A stretch of DNA of 64,000 bases from positions 1-64,000 of the forward strand of contig URLJ01000003.1 of the NCBI GenBank assembly GCA_900548675.1, in the 5' to 3' direction. This DNA comes from an uncultured Mollicutes bacterium. GTDB lineage: Bacteria; Bacillota_I; Bacilli_A; ML615J-28; CAG-313. Shown here in pieces: positions 52,809-61,880 of this stretch (position 1 is its first letter; every line of letters starts with the position of its first letter). The notes under the pieces are model-generated. The model did not search any database. It was not told the DNA's origin and saw nothing but the letters and a program-made list of their open reading frames with translations. A program made the position numbers and the translations under genes.

Positions 52809-53639
52809 ATGCCTATAAAAAAATATAAAGCGACTACCAATGGTCGTCGTAACATGTCAGTTTTGACTTATGAAGAAATTACTACTGATACTCCTGAAAA
52901 GAGTTTATTAATTAAACTTTCAAATCACGCTGGACGTAATGCTAGCGGTAAAATCACAGTACGTCATAAAGGCGGCGGTGAAAAACGTAAATATCGTATC
53001 ATCGATTTCAAACGTGATAAAGATGGTATCGTTGGTAAAGTTTCTACAATAGAATATGATCCAAATCGTAGCGCTAATATCGCATTAATCACTTACGTTG
53101 ATGGTGAAAAACGTTATATTATTGCTCCAAAAGATTTAAAAGTTGGTATGACAGTTGTTTCTGGCGATAACGTAGATATTCGTATTGGTAACTCACTACA
53201 AATCTGCAATATCCCTGTTGGTACAACAGTTCACAACATTGAACTTCATCCAGGACATGGTGCACAATTAGTTCGTTCTGCTGGTGCATCTGCACAAATT
53301 CTTGGTCGTGAAGAAAAATATGTTTTAATTAGACTTGCAAGTGGCGAAGTTCGTCGTGTATTAGGTGTTTGCCGTGCAACAATTGGTACAGTAGGTAACT
53401 TAGACTATGAACTAGTTAATATCGGTAAAGCTGGACGTACTCGTCATATGGGTATCCGCCCAACTGTACGTGGTTCAGTTATGAACCCTAATGATCACCC
53501 TCATGGTGGTGGTGAAGGACGTCAACCAATTGGACGTAAAGCTCCAATGACTCCTTGGGGTAAAGTTGCCCTTGGTAAGAAAACAAGAAAAACAAAGAAT
53601 AAATCGAATGATCTTATCGTTCGTCGTAGAAATGGTTAG
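52809..53639 (+). CDS. rplB: 50S ribosomal protein L2
   Basis: The 276-aa protein is needed for subunit joining and peptidyl transfer. The signature GVVMNPVDHPHGGGEG-like segment appears as GSVMNPNDHPHGGGEGRQP with the critical His. It begins MPIKKYKATTNGRRNMSVL. GGGAGG lies upstream. Confidence 0.98.
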   Translation: MPIKKYKATTNGRRNMSVLTYEEITTDTPEKSLLIKLSNHAGRNASGKITVRHKGGGEKRKYRIIDFKRDKDGIVGKVSTIEYDPNRSANIALITYVDGEKRYIIAPKDLKVGMTVVSGDNVDIRIGNSLQICNIPVGTTVHNIELHPGHGAQLVRSAGASAQILGREEKYVLIRLASGEVRRVLGVCRATIGTVGNLDYELVNIGKAGRTRHMGIRPTVRGSVMNPNDHPHGGGEGRQPIGRKAPMTPWGKVALGKKTRKTKNKSNDLIVRRRNG

Positions 53640-53657
53640 AAGGGAGGAACTCATAAT

Positions 53658-53936
53658 ATGGCACGTTCACTTAAAAAAGGTCCTTTTATTGATGGTCATC
53701 TTTTAAATAAAGTTCAAAAATTAAATGATGCTAATCAAAAGAAAGTTATCCAAACATGGTCAAGAAGATCAACAATCTATCCAGATTTCGTTGGTCATAC
53801 AGTAGCTGTTCATAATGGTAAAGAACATTTACCAGTATATGTAACAGAGGATATGGTAGGTCATAAATTTGGTGAGTTCGCACCAACTAGAACCTATCGC
53901 GGTCACGGAAAAGACAAGAAAGTAGTTAAAAAGTAG
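53658..53936 (+). CDS. rpsS: 30S ribosomal protein S19
   Basis: The 92-aa head protein has MARSLKKGPFIDGHLLNKV and the C-terminal phrase KFGEFAPTRTYRGH. It contacts S13 and the A-site tRNA. GGGAGG precedes the start. Confidence 0.98.
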   Translation: MARSLKKGPFIDGHLLNKVQKLNDANQKKVIQTWSRRSTIYPDFVGHTVAVHNGKEHLPVYVTEDMVGHKFGEFAPTRTYRGHGKDKKVVKK

Positions 53937-53945
53937 GTGGAAATT

Positions 53946-54284
53946 ATGGAAGCAAAAGCAATCTATAGATCTGTTAGAATGTCACCAAGAAAAGCTAGAC
54001 TTGTTGTCGATTTAATGCGTGGCAAAAAAGTTGGCGAAGCAATCGCTATCGTTAACAATGTAGAAAGTACAGTTAAAGAACCAATCAGCAAATGCTTAAA
54101 TTCAGCAATTGCTAACGCTGTTAACAATTTAGGATTAGATGCAGAAAATTTATTTGTAAAAGAAATTTATGTTAATCCTGGACAAATGTTAAAGAGATTC
54201 CGCGCTCGTGCAAAAGGTAGCGGAAATAGAATTTTGAAAAGAACTAGCCACATTACAGTAGTAGTGGCAGAAGTTGCTAAGTAA
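53946..54284 (+). CDS. rplV: 50S ribosomal protein L22
   Basis: The 112-aa protein's beta hairpin lines the exit tunnel and is a site of macrolide-resistance changes. It begins MEAKAIYRSVRMSPRKARLV and has the loop MLKRFRARAKGSGNRILKRTS. ATG at 53946 follows AGGTGG; the earlier in-frame GTG at 53937 is part of that ribosome site. Confidence 0.97.
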   Translation: MEAKAIYRSVRMSPRKARLVVDLMRGKKVGEAIAIVNNVESTVKEPISKCLNSAIANAVNNLGLDAENLFVKEIYVNPGQMLKRFRARAKGSGNRILKRTSHITVVVAEVAK

Positions 54285-54298
54285 GGAGGTCTTCATAT

Positions 54299-54961
54299 AT
54301 GGGTCAAAAGGTTAGTCCAGTCGGTCTTCGTATAGGTGTTATCCGTGATTGGGATGCAAAATGGTATGCTCCTAAAACTAAGGTAGCAGACTTATTACAT
54401 GAAGACTTAAAAATTCGTGCTTATTTAAATGATTTCTATAAGAGTGCATATGTTGCACACGTTGAAATCAAACGTACTGGTAAACGCATTATCGTAGCAT
54501 TACATACTGCTAAACCAGGTGCTGTAATTGGTAAAGAAGGTTCTAAGAAAAATGAAGCTGTTAAATATCTTGAAAAATTAACAGGTAAAAATGTTTTCTT
54601 AACTGTTGTAGAAATTAAAAATCCTGATGTTGATGCAACATTAATCGCTCGCAAAATGGCTGAAGATCTTGAAAATCGTGCGTCTTTCCGCCGTGTTCAA
54701 AAAATGGCTATTCAAAGAGCATTAAAAGCTGGTGCTAAAGGTATCAAAACTGCAATCAGTGGTCGTCTTGGCGGTGCTGAAATTGCACGTAGCGAAGGTT
54801 ATATTGAAGGTAGTGTTCCACTACACACACTTCGCGCTAACATCGATTATGCAACTGCTGAAGCTGCAACAACGTATGGTAAATTAGGTGTTAAAGTATG
54901 GATCAATAAAGGTGAAGTATTAACAGCTAAACAAAATGTTGCTAAGAAGGAGGAACGATAG
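54299..54961 (+). CDS. rpsC: 30S ribosomal protein S3
   Basis: The 220-aa protein at the mRNA entry has MGQKVSPVGLRIGVIRDWDA and a KH domain. The usual GxxG loop of the KH type 2 domain reads GKEGSKKNE (residues about 79-87). The C-terminal domain holds SGRLGGAEIARSE. GGAGGT lies upstream. Confidence 0.98.
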   Translation: MGQKVSPVGLRIGVIRDWDAKWYAPKTKVADLLHEDLKIRAYLNDFYKSAYVAHVEIKRTGKRIIVALHTAKPGAVIGKEGSKKNEAVKYLEKLTGKNVFLTVVEIKNPDVDATLIARKMAEDLENRASFRRVQKMAIQRALKAGAKGIKTAISGRLGGAEIARSEGYIEGSVPLHTLRANIDYATAEAATTYGKLGVKVWINKGEVLTAKQNVAKKEER

Positions 54962-54963
54962 TT

Positions 54964-55380
54964 ATGTTAATGCCTAAAAGAACTAAATATCGTCGCCCTC
55001 ATCGTGTAAGTTATGAAGGCAAAGCAAAAGGCGGTAAATATGTAACTTTTGGTGAATTTGGTTTACAATCACTTGAAGGTGCATGGATTACAGATCGCCA
55101 AATCGAAGCTGCTCGTATCGCTATGACTCGTTACATGAAACGTGATGGTCAAGTTTGGATTAAAATATTCCCTCATATCGTTAGAACAAAGAAACCTCTT
55201 GAAGTTCGTATGGGTTCTGGTAAAGGTGCTCCTGACGGATATGTAGCAGTAGTTAAAAATGGTACAATTATGTTTGAAGTTGGCGGTGTTTCTGAAGAAG
55301 TTGCTCGCGAAGCATTCAGACTTGCTTCTCATAAATTACCTGTAAAAACTAAATTTGTCGCAAGAGAAAGTGGTGAATAA
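54964..55380 (+). CDS. rplP: 50S ribosomal protein L16
   Basis: The 138-aa protein sits near the A-site tRNA elbow. It starts MLMPKRTKYRRPHRVSYEGK and has VRMGSGKGAPDGYVAVVK. The start lies 3 bp after rpsC and uses GGAGG inside the end of rpsC. Confidence 0.98.
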   Translation: MLMPKRTKYRRPHRVSYEGKAKGGKYVTFGEFGLQSLEGAWITDRQIEAARIAMTRYMKRDGQVWIKIFPHIVRTKKPLEVRMGSGKGAPDGYVAVVKNGTIMFEVGGVSEEVAREAFRLASHKLPVKTKFVARESGE

Positions 55381-55382
55381 AA

Positions 55383-55616
55383 ATGGCTGCTAAGAAAGAA
55401 AAGAAACAAGCTGTAAAATTATCTAATGTTAATAAAATTAGAGAATTAGAAACTGCTGATATCGAAAAGAAAATTAATGATTTAAAACAAGAATTATTTA
55501 ATTTACGCTTCCAAGCTGCTGTTGGAAAATTAGAAAACACTGCTCAATTACGTAAAGTTAAGAAAGACATTGCACGTGCTTATACAGTATTAACTGAACG
55601 TGCTAATGCTAAATAG
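55383..55616 (+). CDS. rpmC: 50S ribosomal protein L29
   Basis: The 77-aa protein carries the L29 core IEKKINDLKQELFNLRFQAA followed by RKVKKDIARAYTVLTE. A Lys-rich extension of about 14 residues precedes the core, making it longer than the usual 62-66. Starts 3 bp after rplP, with only weak GGTGA upstream, so coupling is likely. Confidence 0.97.
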   Translation: MAAKKEKKQAVKLSNVNKIRELETADIEKKINDLKQELFNLRFQAAVGKLENTAQLRKVKKDIARAYTVLTERANAK

Positions 55617-55627
55617 GAGGAATCAAC

Positions 55628-55888
55628 ATGGAAAGAAATACTCGTAAATCATATATCGGCGTTGTTGTATCAGCCAAAAATGATAAGACTATTACCGTAA
55701 AAGTTGAAACTCATCGTAGACACCCACTATATAGTAAAAGGGTACAATATTCAAAGAAATATACTGCACATGATGAACAAAACATTGCTAAAGTAGGCGA
55801 TATCGTTGAAATTATGGAAACTCGTCCACTATCTAAAACAAAACACTGCCGCTTAGTAAAAGTAGTTCAAGAAGCAGTAATTATATAA
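55628..55888 (+). CDS. rpsQ: 30S ribosomal protein S17
   Basis: The 86-aa OB-fold protein shows RKSYIGVVVSAKNDKTITVK and VGDIVEIMETRPLSKTKHCR, the S17 signature. It binds 16S rRNA early in assembly. AGGAGG lies upstream. Confidence 0.98.
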   Translation: MERNTRKSYIGVVVSAKNDKTITVKVETHRRHPLYSKRVQYSKKYTAHDEQNIAKVGDIVEIMETRPLSKTKHCRLVKVVQEAVII

Positions 55889-55902
55889 TTAGGAGGTAAA
55901 TT

Positions 55903-56271
55903 ATGGTTCAACAAGAAACAAGAGTAAATGTTGCAGATAATTCTGGCGCCAAAGAACTTCTAATTATAAAAATCTTAGGCGGTTCAAGACATGTAACTGC
56001 AAATATTGGTGACATTGTTGTATGTACAGTTAAGAGTGCAACAACAAGCGGTCAAGTTAAAAAAGGTGATGTTGTAAAAGCAGTCATCGTTCGTACAAAA
56101 CACGGTTTAAGAAGAAGCGATGGATCTTATATTAAATTTGATGATAACGCTGCTGTTATTATTCGTGAAGATAAGACTCCACGTGGAACTCGTATTTTTG
56201 GCCCTGTAGCAAGAGAATTACGTGATAAAGATTTCATGAAAATTGTATCTCTAGCTCCAGAAGTATTATAG
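55903..56271 (+). CDS. rplN: 50S ribosomal protein L14
   Basis: The 122-aa protein has MVQQETRVNVADNSGAKELL and RGTRIFGPVARELRDK. It forms an inter-subunit bridge and is the binding site of silencing factor RsfS. AGGAGG lies upstream. Confidence 0.98.
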   Translation: MVQQETRVNVADNSGAKELLIIKILGGSRHVTANIGDIVVCTVKSATTSGQVKKGDVVKAVIVRTKHGLRRSDGSYIKFDDNAAVIIREDKTPRGTRIFGPVARELRDKDFMKIVSLAPEVL

Positions 56272-56281
56272 GAGGTTCACT

Positions 56282-56647
56282 ATGAAGATTAAAAAAGGTG
56301 ATGTCGTATGTGTTACAACTGGTAAAGACAAGGCTACTCGCGGTAATTATAAAACTGGTGAAGTGCTAGCTGTTTACCCACATTTAGACAAAGTTGTTGT
56401 TAAAGGTATCAATATTGCTACTAAACACTATCGTCCTTCTAATGCCCGTCCTAACGGTGCAATCGAAAAGAAAGAAGCTCCTATCCATGTTTCAAATGTA
56501 GCTTATTTAGACCCTGTTAAAAAACAACCAACAAGAATTCGTTATGAATTTGAAAAAGACGCTGATGGCAATTTCAAATTAAATGCTAAAGGCAAAAAAA
56601 TTAAATATCGTGTAGCAGTATTATCTGGTACAAGAATTGATAAATAG
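56282..56647 (+). CDS. rplX: 50S ribosomal protein L24
   Basis: The 121-aa assembly initiator has a KOW motif near the start (KKGDVVCVTTGKDKATRG). Its length is above the usual 101-105 owing to an insert in the C-terminal part (IRYEFEKDADGNFKLNAKGK). GGAGG lies upstream. Confidence 0.97.
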   Translation: MKIKKGDVVCVTTGKDKATRGNYKTGEVLAVYPHLDKVVVKGINIATKHYRPSNARPNGAIEKKEAPIHVSNVAYLDPVKKQPTRIRYEFEKDADGNFKLNAKGKKIKYRVAVLSGTRIDK

Positions 56648-56659
56648 GAGGTGTAACTG

Positions 56660-57208
56660 ATGAATCGTGTATTACAAGCTTATAAAGAAGAAGTTGTTGC
56701 AAAATTAACTGAAAAATTCGGTTACACAACTGTTATGCAAGTACCTAAGATTGACAAGATCGTTGTTAATATGGGTATCGGTGATTCTATCACTAATTCA
56801 AAAGTTTTAGATGCTGCTGTTGAAGATTTAGCTACTATTACTGGTCAAAAACCATTAATTACAAAAGCAAGAAAATCAATCGCTGTATTCAAACTTCGTG
56901 AAGGAATGCAAATTGGTGCTAAAGTTACTCTAAGAGGCGAAAGAATGTATGAATTCTATGATAAACTAGTTTCAATCGCATTACCTCGCGTTAGAGACTT
57001 TAGAGGTGTAAATCCTAATTCATTTGATGGAAGAGGAAATTACACAATTGGTATTAAAGAACAATTAATTTTCCCTGAAATTAATTATGATAAAGTATTA
57101 AAAATTCGTGGTATGGACATTGTCATTGTTACCACAGCAAAAACTGATGAAGAAGGCCGTGCTTTACTAAGCTTGCTTGGTATGCCTTTTAGAAAGGAAG
57201 GTAAATAA
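56660..57208 (+). CDS. rplE: 50S ribosomal protein L5
   Basis: The 182-aa protein binds 5S rRNA and bridges to S13. VPKIDKIVVNMGIGDS and LPRVRDFRGVNPNSFDGRGN are L5 signatures. GGAGGT precedes the start. Confidence 0.98.
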   Translation: MNRVLQAYKEEVVAKLTEKFGYTTVMQVPKIDKIVVNMGIGDSITNSKVLDAAVEDLATITGQKPLITKARKSIAVFKLREGMQIGAKVTLRGERMYEFYDKLVSIALPRVRDFRGVNPNSFDGRGNYTIGIKEQLIFPEINYDKVLKIRGMDIVIVTTAKTDEEGRALLSLLGMPFRKEGK

Positions 57209-57210
57209 TT

Positions 57211-57399
57211 ATGGCTAAAACATCATTAAAAGTTAAATGCGCTCGCAAGAACAATAAGTTTCCTGTTAGAGAATACACTCGCTGTGAACGTTGTGGAAGA
57301 CCTCATGCAGTTTATCGTAAATTCAAACTTTGCAGAGTTTGCTTTAGAGAACTAGCATACAAGGGGCAAATCCCAGGTATCACTAAGTCGAGTTGGTAG
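57211..57399 (+). CDS. rpsN: 30S ribosomal protein S14, zinc-binding type Z
   Basis: The 62-aa short S14 has a zinc ribbon CERCG (residues 24-28) and CRVC (near 40-43), so it is the type Z form and needs zinc. It starts 3 bp after rplE with AAGGAAGG inside the end of rplE. Confidence 0.98.
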   Translation: MAKTSLKVKCARKNNKFPVREYTRCERCGRPHAVYRKFKLCRVCFRELAYKGQIPGITKSSW

Positions 57400-57414
57400 A
57401 AGGAGGTCACATTT

Positions 57415-57810
57415 ATGGCAATGACTGATCCAATTGCTGATATGCTTACTAGAATTCGTAATGCTAACCAAATGAAACACCCAACTGTGGATGTTCCAGC
57501 ATCACGTTTAAAATTAGAAGTTCTTCGTGTATTAAAAGAAGAAGGCTATATTAGCGATTATGAAAAGAAAGAAGACAACAAACAAGGTGTAATCACTGTT
57601 ACCCTTAAATATGTTGAAAAAGAAAGAGTAATTAAAGGAATTAAACGTATTTCTAAGCCAGGTCTTAGAGTTTACGCTAAAAAAGAAGAACTACCTAAGG
57701 TTCTTAATGGCTTAGGTGTTGCTATCGTATCTACTCCAGGAGGCGTCATGAGTGATCGTGAAGCTCGTAAGAAAAATCTTGGTGGCGAGATCATAGCATT
57801 CGTATGGTAG
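57415..57810 (+). CDS. rpsH: 30S ribosomal protein S8
   Basis: The 131-aa protein has MTDPIADMLTRIRNANQMKH and STPGGVMSDREARKKNLGGE. It is a central-domain assembly protein and the spc operon repressor in E. coli. AAGGAGG lies upstream. Confidence 0.98.
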   Translation: MAMTDPIADMLTRIRNANQMKHPTVDVPASRLKLEVLRVLKEEGYISDYEKKEDNKQGVITVTLKYVEKERVIKGIKRISKPGLRVYAKKEELPKVLNGLGVAIVSTPGGVMSDREARKKNLGGEIIAFVW

Positions 57811-57820
57811 AGGTGTTATT

Positions 57821-58357
57821 ATGTCACGTATAGGAAATAAACACATTAATTTACCAGAAGGTGTAACTATTAATGTTGAAGGAACAAATGTAACTGTAAA
57901 AGGCCCTAAAGGTACTTTAGCATATACATTTAACCCAGACATTAAAGTCACTGTAGAAAATAACGTTGTAACAATTACTCGTCCATCTGATGATAAAAAT
58001 CATCGCGCCCTACATGGAACAACAAGAGCTGTTATCAATAATATGGTTCAAGGTGTACATGCAGGATTTGAAAAAGTATTAGAAATCCAAGGAACAGGTT
58101 ATCGTGCTCAATTACAAGGTAAAACTTTAGTTGTTAATGCTGGTTATTCTCATCCAGTTGAAATGCCAATTCCTGAAGGATTAACTGTTCAAGTAACTTC
58201 ACCAACAGAAATTCACATCTTAGGTTGTGACAAACAATTAGTTGGTCAATTTGCGGCTGACGTTCGTATCATTCGTAAACCTGAACCTTATAAAGGTAAA
58301 GGTATCCGTTATCGTGGCGAATATGTACGTCGCAAAGAAGGAAAGAAAGCTAAGTAG
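57821..58357 (+). CDS. rplF: 50S ribosomal protein L6
   Basis: The 178-aa protein near the sarcin-ricin loop is built from two similar domains. The C-terminal phrase PEPYKGKGIRYRGEYVRRKE is the L6 signature. AGAGGTG lies upstream. Confidence 0.98.
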   Translation: MSRIGNKHINLPEGVTINVEGTNVTVKGPKGTLAYTFNPDIKVTVENNVVTITRPSDDKNHRALHGTTRAVINNMVQGVHAGFEKVLEIQGTGYRAQLQGKTLVVNAGYSHPVEMPIPEGLTVQVTSPTEIHILGCDKQLVGQFAADVRIIRKPEPYKGKGIRYRGEYVRRKEGKKAK

Positions 58358-58377
58358 GAAAGGAGAACGATGAAAAT

Positions 58378-58740
58378 ATGATTAATAAAAAGTCAAAAGA
58401 CGCTGCACGTCAAAAAAGACATGGTCGCCTAAGAGTTCATCTTTCAGGTACATCTGAAAAACCAAGACTTGCTGTGTATCGTTCTAATAAAAACATTTCT
58501 GCTCAAATTATTGATGATGAAAAACAAGTAACATTGGTTTCTGCATCAACAATTGAACATGGCAACAAAGTTGCTGTTGGATCAAATATTGAAGCCGCTA
58601 AACTAGTTGGTGCTGCTATAGCAAAACGTGCTCTTGAAAAAGGTATTACAACGGTTGTATTCGACCGTGGTGGATATCTATATCACGGACGTGTTAAAGC
58701 ATTAGCAGACGCTGCTCGTGAAGCAGGATTAAAATTCTAA
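58378..58740 (+). CDS. rplR: 50S ribosomal protein L18
   Basis: The 120-aa protein binds 5S rRNA. RLRVHLSGTSEKPRLAVYRS and FDRGGYLYHGRVKALADAAR are the family signatures. A strong AAAGGAG lies 12-15 bases upstream, which is far; a three-codon frame (58370-58381) that starts nearer to it ends in an ATGA overlap with this start, suggesting reinitiation. Confidence 0.97.
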   Translation: MINKKSKDAARQKRHGRLRVHLSGTSEKPRLAVYRSNKNISAQIIDDEKQVTLVSASTIEHGNKVAVGSNIEAAKLVGAAIAKRALEKGITTVVFDRGGYLYHGRVKALADAAREAGLKF

Positions 58741-58753
58741 GGAGGTGCCACTT

Positions 58754-59266
58754 ATGCGTAAAGAAAAACCAATCAAAGAAGTTGAAGAAAAAGAATTTGA
58801 TGAGCGCGTCGTGGTTATCAACCGTGTTACTAAAGTTGTTAAAGGTGGACGTCGTTTCCGCTTTGCAGCATTAGTAGTAGTAGGCGATTATAAAGGTCGC
58901 GTAGGATTCGGCACTGGTAAAGCTCAAGAAGTTCCAGAAGCAATCAAAAAAGCAGTTGAAGATGCTAAAAAGAATTTAATAACTGTTCCAATTGTTAACA
59001 CAACTATTCCACACATCGTTACTGGTGTTGCTGGTGCTGGTCAAGTATTCTTAAAACCTGCACCTGCTGGTACTGGTATCATCGCTGGTGGTCCGGTTCG
59101 TAACGTTGTAGAATTAGCTGGTATTCAAGATATATTCTCAAAATCACAAGGTTCAGCAACTCCAATAAATATTGTTCGTGCAACTTTTGAAGGGCTCAAG
59201 AGTTTACGTACAGCTGAACAAGTAGCTGCACTTCGTGGTAAAGAAGTATCAGAGATAAAGGGGTAA
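58754..59266 (+). CDS. rpsE: 30S ribosomal protein S5
   Basis: The 170-aa protein has the double-stranded-RNA-binding-like N domain (VVINRVTKVVKGGRRFRFAA) and GFGTGKAQEVPEAIKKA. It acts in decoding accuracy. ATG 58754 follows GGAGGTG; the upstream GTG 58745 lies in that ribosome site. Confidence 0.97.
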   Translation: MRKEKPIKEVEEKEFDERVVVINRVTKVVKGGRRFRFAALVVVGDYKGRVGFGTGKAQEVPEAIKKAVEDAKKNLITVPIVNTTIPHIVTGVAGAGQVFLKPAPAGTGIIAGGPVRNVVELAGIQDIFSKSQGSATPINIVRATFEGLKSLRTAEQVAALRGKEVSEIKG

Positions 59267-59272
59267 TAGACT

Positions 59273-59476
59273 ATGCCAAGAGCTAAAAAACAAGAAGCAA
59301 AAATGCTAAAAATTAAGTTAGTTAAAAGCCCTATAACTTATGCTAAAAATCAAAGAGACACTTTAAAAGCATTAGGTTTAACTAAAATGCAAAAGGAAGT
59401 TATCAAACCTGATAATGAACCAATTCGCGGTATGGTTAAAACTGTAGCACACTTAGTAAGTGTTGAAGAAGCTTAG
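59273..59476 (+). CDS. rpmD: 50S ribosomal protein L30
   Basis: The 67-aa protein contains LKIKLVKSPITYAKNQRDTL and the tail PIRGMVKTVAHLVSVEE. It has about ten more N-terminal residues (PRAKKQEAKM) than usual. The internal ATG at codon 11 lacks a ribosome site, so the longer form is preferred. Confidence 0.96.
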   Translation: MPRAKKQEAKMLKIKLVKSPITYAKNQRDTLKALGLTKMQKEVIKPDNEPIRGMVKTVAHLVSVEEA

Positions 59477-59485
59477 GAGGTCACA

Positions 59486-59926
59486 ATGAAACTTTATGAA
59501 CTAAAACCCGTTGAAGGTGCTAGACACTACAAAAAACGCGTAGGACGCGGTAGTGGTAGTGGTATGGGTAAAACTTCAACACGTGGATCTAAAGGTCAAA
59601 ATTCTCGTAGCGGTGGCGGTGTTCGCCCTGCATTCGAAGGTGGACAAACACCATTATTTAAACGTTTACCTAAACGTGGTTTCACAAACATCAATCGTAT
59701 CGATTATGCTTGTGTAAACGTTGAAGACTTAAACTGCTTTGAAGCAAATACAGTCGTAGATGTTGAATTATTAAAAGCCCAAGGCTTAATTAAAAAAGAA
59801 TTCAAGGGAGTGAAAGTATTAGGCAATGGAGAATTAAAAGTTGCTTTAACTGTTAAAGCAAAGAAATTCTCTAAAACAGCGAGTGAAAAAATCAGCGCAG
59901 CTGGTGGAACAATCGAGGTGCTTTAA
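59486..59926 (+). CDS. rplO: 50S ribosomal protein L15
   Basis: The 146-aa protein has MKLYELKPVEGARHYKKRVG, GSGSGMGKTSTRGSKGQNSR and GFEGGQTPLFKRLPKRGF-like EGGQTPLFKRLPKRGFTN. A late-assembly protein. AGGAGG lies upstream. secY follows after 1 bp. Confidence 0.98.
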   Translation: MKLYELKPVEGARHYKKRVGRGSGSGMGKTSTRGSKGQNSRSGGGVRPAFEGGQTPLFKRLPKRGFTNINRIDYACVNVEDLNCFEANTVVDVELLKAQGLIKKEFKGVKVLGNGELKVALTVKAKKFSKTASEKISAAGGTIEVL

Positions 59927-59927
59927 T

Positions 59928-61220
59928 ATGAAGAAATTCTTTTCTAAGAACAAAAAGTTAATACTTATGATTTTATTCACAGCGTTAGGTTTACTAATCT
60001 GGCGTTTTGGAACAAAGATAAAAGTTCCTCTATTTAGCCTTAATTATGATGGCTCATCTAGTACCGCTAATCAAGGTATGTTTGGTTTCTTAGATATATT
60101 TACTGGTGGAGCTTTATCACAATTTTCAATTCTTGCATTAGGTATTAGCCCATACATCACTTCTTCAATTGTTGTCCAATTGTTACAAATGGACATCATT
60201 CCTCAATTTAAAGAATGGGCTGATGAAGGTGAAACAGGAAGAGCAAAACTAAATCAATGGACTAGATACATTGCTTTATTGCTTGCCTTTGTTCAATCAT
60301 TAGCACTTATTATAGGTATAAAAAATAACTACAGCAACTTATATTTTGATGAAACTTTAGGTAACTTAAATGCATTTGCATATGTTTATATGGCAATCGT
60401 AATGACTGCTGGATCAGCATTTACAATTTGGCTTGCTGACCAAATCACAATGCATGGTGTAGGTAATGGATCTTCAATGCTTATCGCTGGTGGTATCATT
60501 GCATCATTCCCACAAATGTTTGTTGATTTATATAAAGAATATTTCGTTAATGCTGAAGCTACTTTAGGTAATACTGTAAAATTTATTATCGTAATAGCAT
60601 TATTCATATTAATTATATTTGCAGTTGTATTTATGGAAGGATTACAAAGAAAGATTCCAATTCAATTTGCTAATCGTCCAAGCGCTGCTGCTATTCGTGG
60701 TAAACAAAATTCTGATTTCCCAATTAAAATTAATTCGGCATCAGTAATACCAGTAATCTTTGCATCAACATTATTAAGTATCCCTCTAACAATTGTTAAT
60801 TTTACAAAGGATCCAAGTGCTTGGTGGGAAAGAATCTTTAGTTATAAAGAACCTATCGGATTCGCTTTATATATTATTTTAATCTTTATATTCTCATTCT
60901 TCTACTCATTCTTACAAATTAATCCAGATAAAGTAGCAGAAAATTTAAAGAAACAAAACTCATATATTCCAGGTGTTAAACCAGGTGAAGATACTGCAGT
61001 TTATCTTTCAAAAGTTTTATTTAAAGTAACTTTATTAGGCGCAACTTACTTAGCAATTCTTGCCTCATTACCAATGATTGTTACATCTATATTTGGTATC
61101 ACTTCAACGAGTGTTACAATCGGTGGAACAAGTTTAATGATCGTTGTAGGTGTTGCTATTGAAACTGCAAAACAAATAAAGACTCAAAATGAACCTCAAG
61201 AATACAAAGGTTTACTATAG
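59928..61220 (+). CDS. secY: Protein translocase subunit SecY
   Basis: The 430-aa channel protein has ten membrane helices. It starts with a basic segment (MKKFFSKNKK), has the plug region GMFGFLDIFTGGALSQFSI, GISPYITSSIVVQLLQMDII and the loop GNGSSMLIAGGI. ATG 59928 follows GAGGTG; the longer frame lies within rplO. The C-terminus YKGLL is short, and the gene is followed by adk as usual. Confidence 0.97.
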   Translation: MKKFFSKNKKLILMILFTALGLLIWRFGTKIKVPLFSLNYDGSSSTANQGMFGFLDIFTGGALSQFSILALGISPYITSSIVVQLLQMDIIPQFKEWADEGETGRAKLNQWTRYIALLLAFVQSLALIIGIKNNYSNLYFDETLGNLNAFAYVYMAIVMTAGSAFTIWLADQITMHGVGNGSSMLIAGGIIASFPQMFVDLYKEYFVNAEATLGNTVKFIIVIALFILIIFAVVFMEGLQRKIPIQFANRPSAAAIRGKQNSDFPIKINSASVIPVIFASTLLSIPLTIVNFTKDPSAWWERIFSYKEPIGFALYIILIFIFSFFYSFLQINPDKVAENLKKQNSYIPGVKPGEDTAVYLSKVLFKVTLLGATYLAILASLPMIVTSIFGITSTSVTIGGTSLMIVVGVAIETAKQIKTQNEPQEYKGLL

Positions 61221-61232
61221 AAAGGTGATATA

Positions 61233-61880
61233 ATGCACTGCATAATTATGGGTGCTCCGGGAGCTGGAAAGGGGACATATGCCGATGGTATTGTTGACCA
61301 TTATGGCATTCCCCACATCTCTACGGGAGACATTTTCAGAGATGCTATGCGCAAAGAAACCCCTATGGGTTTAATTGCAAAAAGTTACATTGATAAAGGT
61401 CATTTAGTACCTGATGAAATTACTAATAGTATTGTTGCAGAACGTTTAAAGGAAGATGATTGTGTTAATGGTTTCCTTTTAGATGGTTATCCACGCAACA
61501 TTAATCAAGCGATTGCGCTTGATAAAACTCTCAAAGAAATGGCTAAAGAGCTTGATGTAGTTATTAATCTTGATGTTGATGATAATGTAATAATTAATAG
61601 AATCGTCAATCGTCGCATATGTCCTTCATGTGGTAGATCTTATAATCTATTGACATTAAAGCCAAAAAAAGATGGCCATTGCGATAATTGCGATGTAGAA
61701 TTATATCAACGTAAAGATGATAATGAAGAGACAATTAAAAGTCGTTTAGAAGTTTATAATACGCAAACAAAACCACTTATTGAGTATTATAATAAACAAA
61801 ATAATTTATTGAACGTGAACGGAGAGGGCGAGGCTAAAGAAGTAACACGTAGAATTTTGGAGGCTTTAGATAAAAGATGA
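61233..61880 (+). CDS. adk: Adenylate kinase
   Basis: Adk converts AMP and ATP to two ADP. The 215-aa protein has the P-loop GAPGAGKGT (residues 7-15), LLDGYPRN and a zinc-type lid with four Cys (CPSCG and CDNCD, near 130-152), as in Gram-positive enzymes. Stop TGA overlaps the map start (ATGA), so the two are coupled. Confidence 0.98.
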   Translation: MHCIIMGAPGAGKGTYADGIVDHYGIPHISTGDIFRDAMRKETPMGLIAKSYIDKGHLVPDEITNSIVAERLKEDDCVNGFLLDGYPRNINQAIALDKTLKEMAKELDVVINLDVDDNVIINRIVNRRICPSCGRSYNLLTLKPKKDGHCDNCDVELYQRKDDNEETIKSRLEVYNTQTKPLIEYYNKQNNLLNVNGEGEAKEVTRRILEALDKR

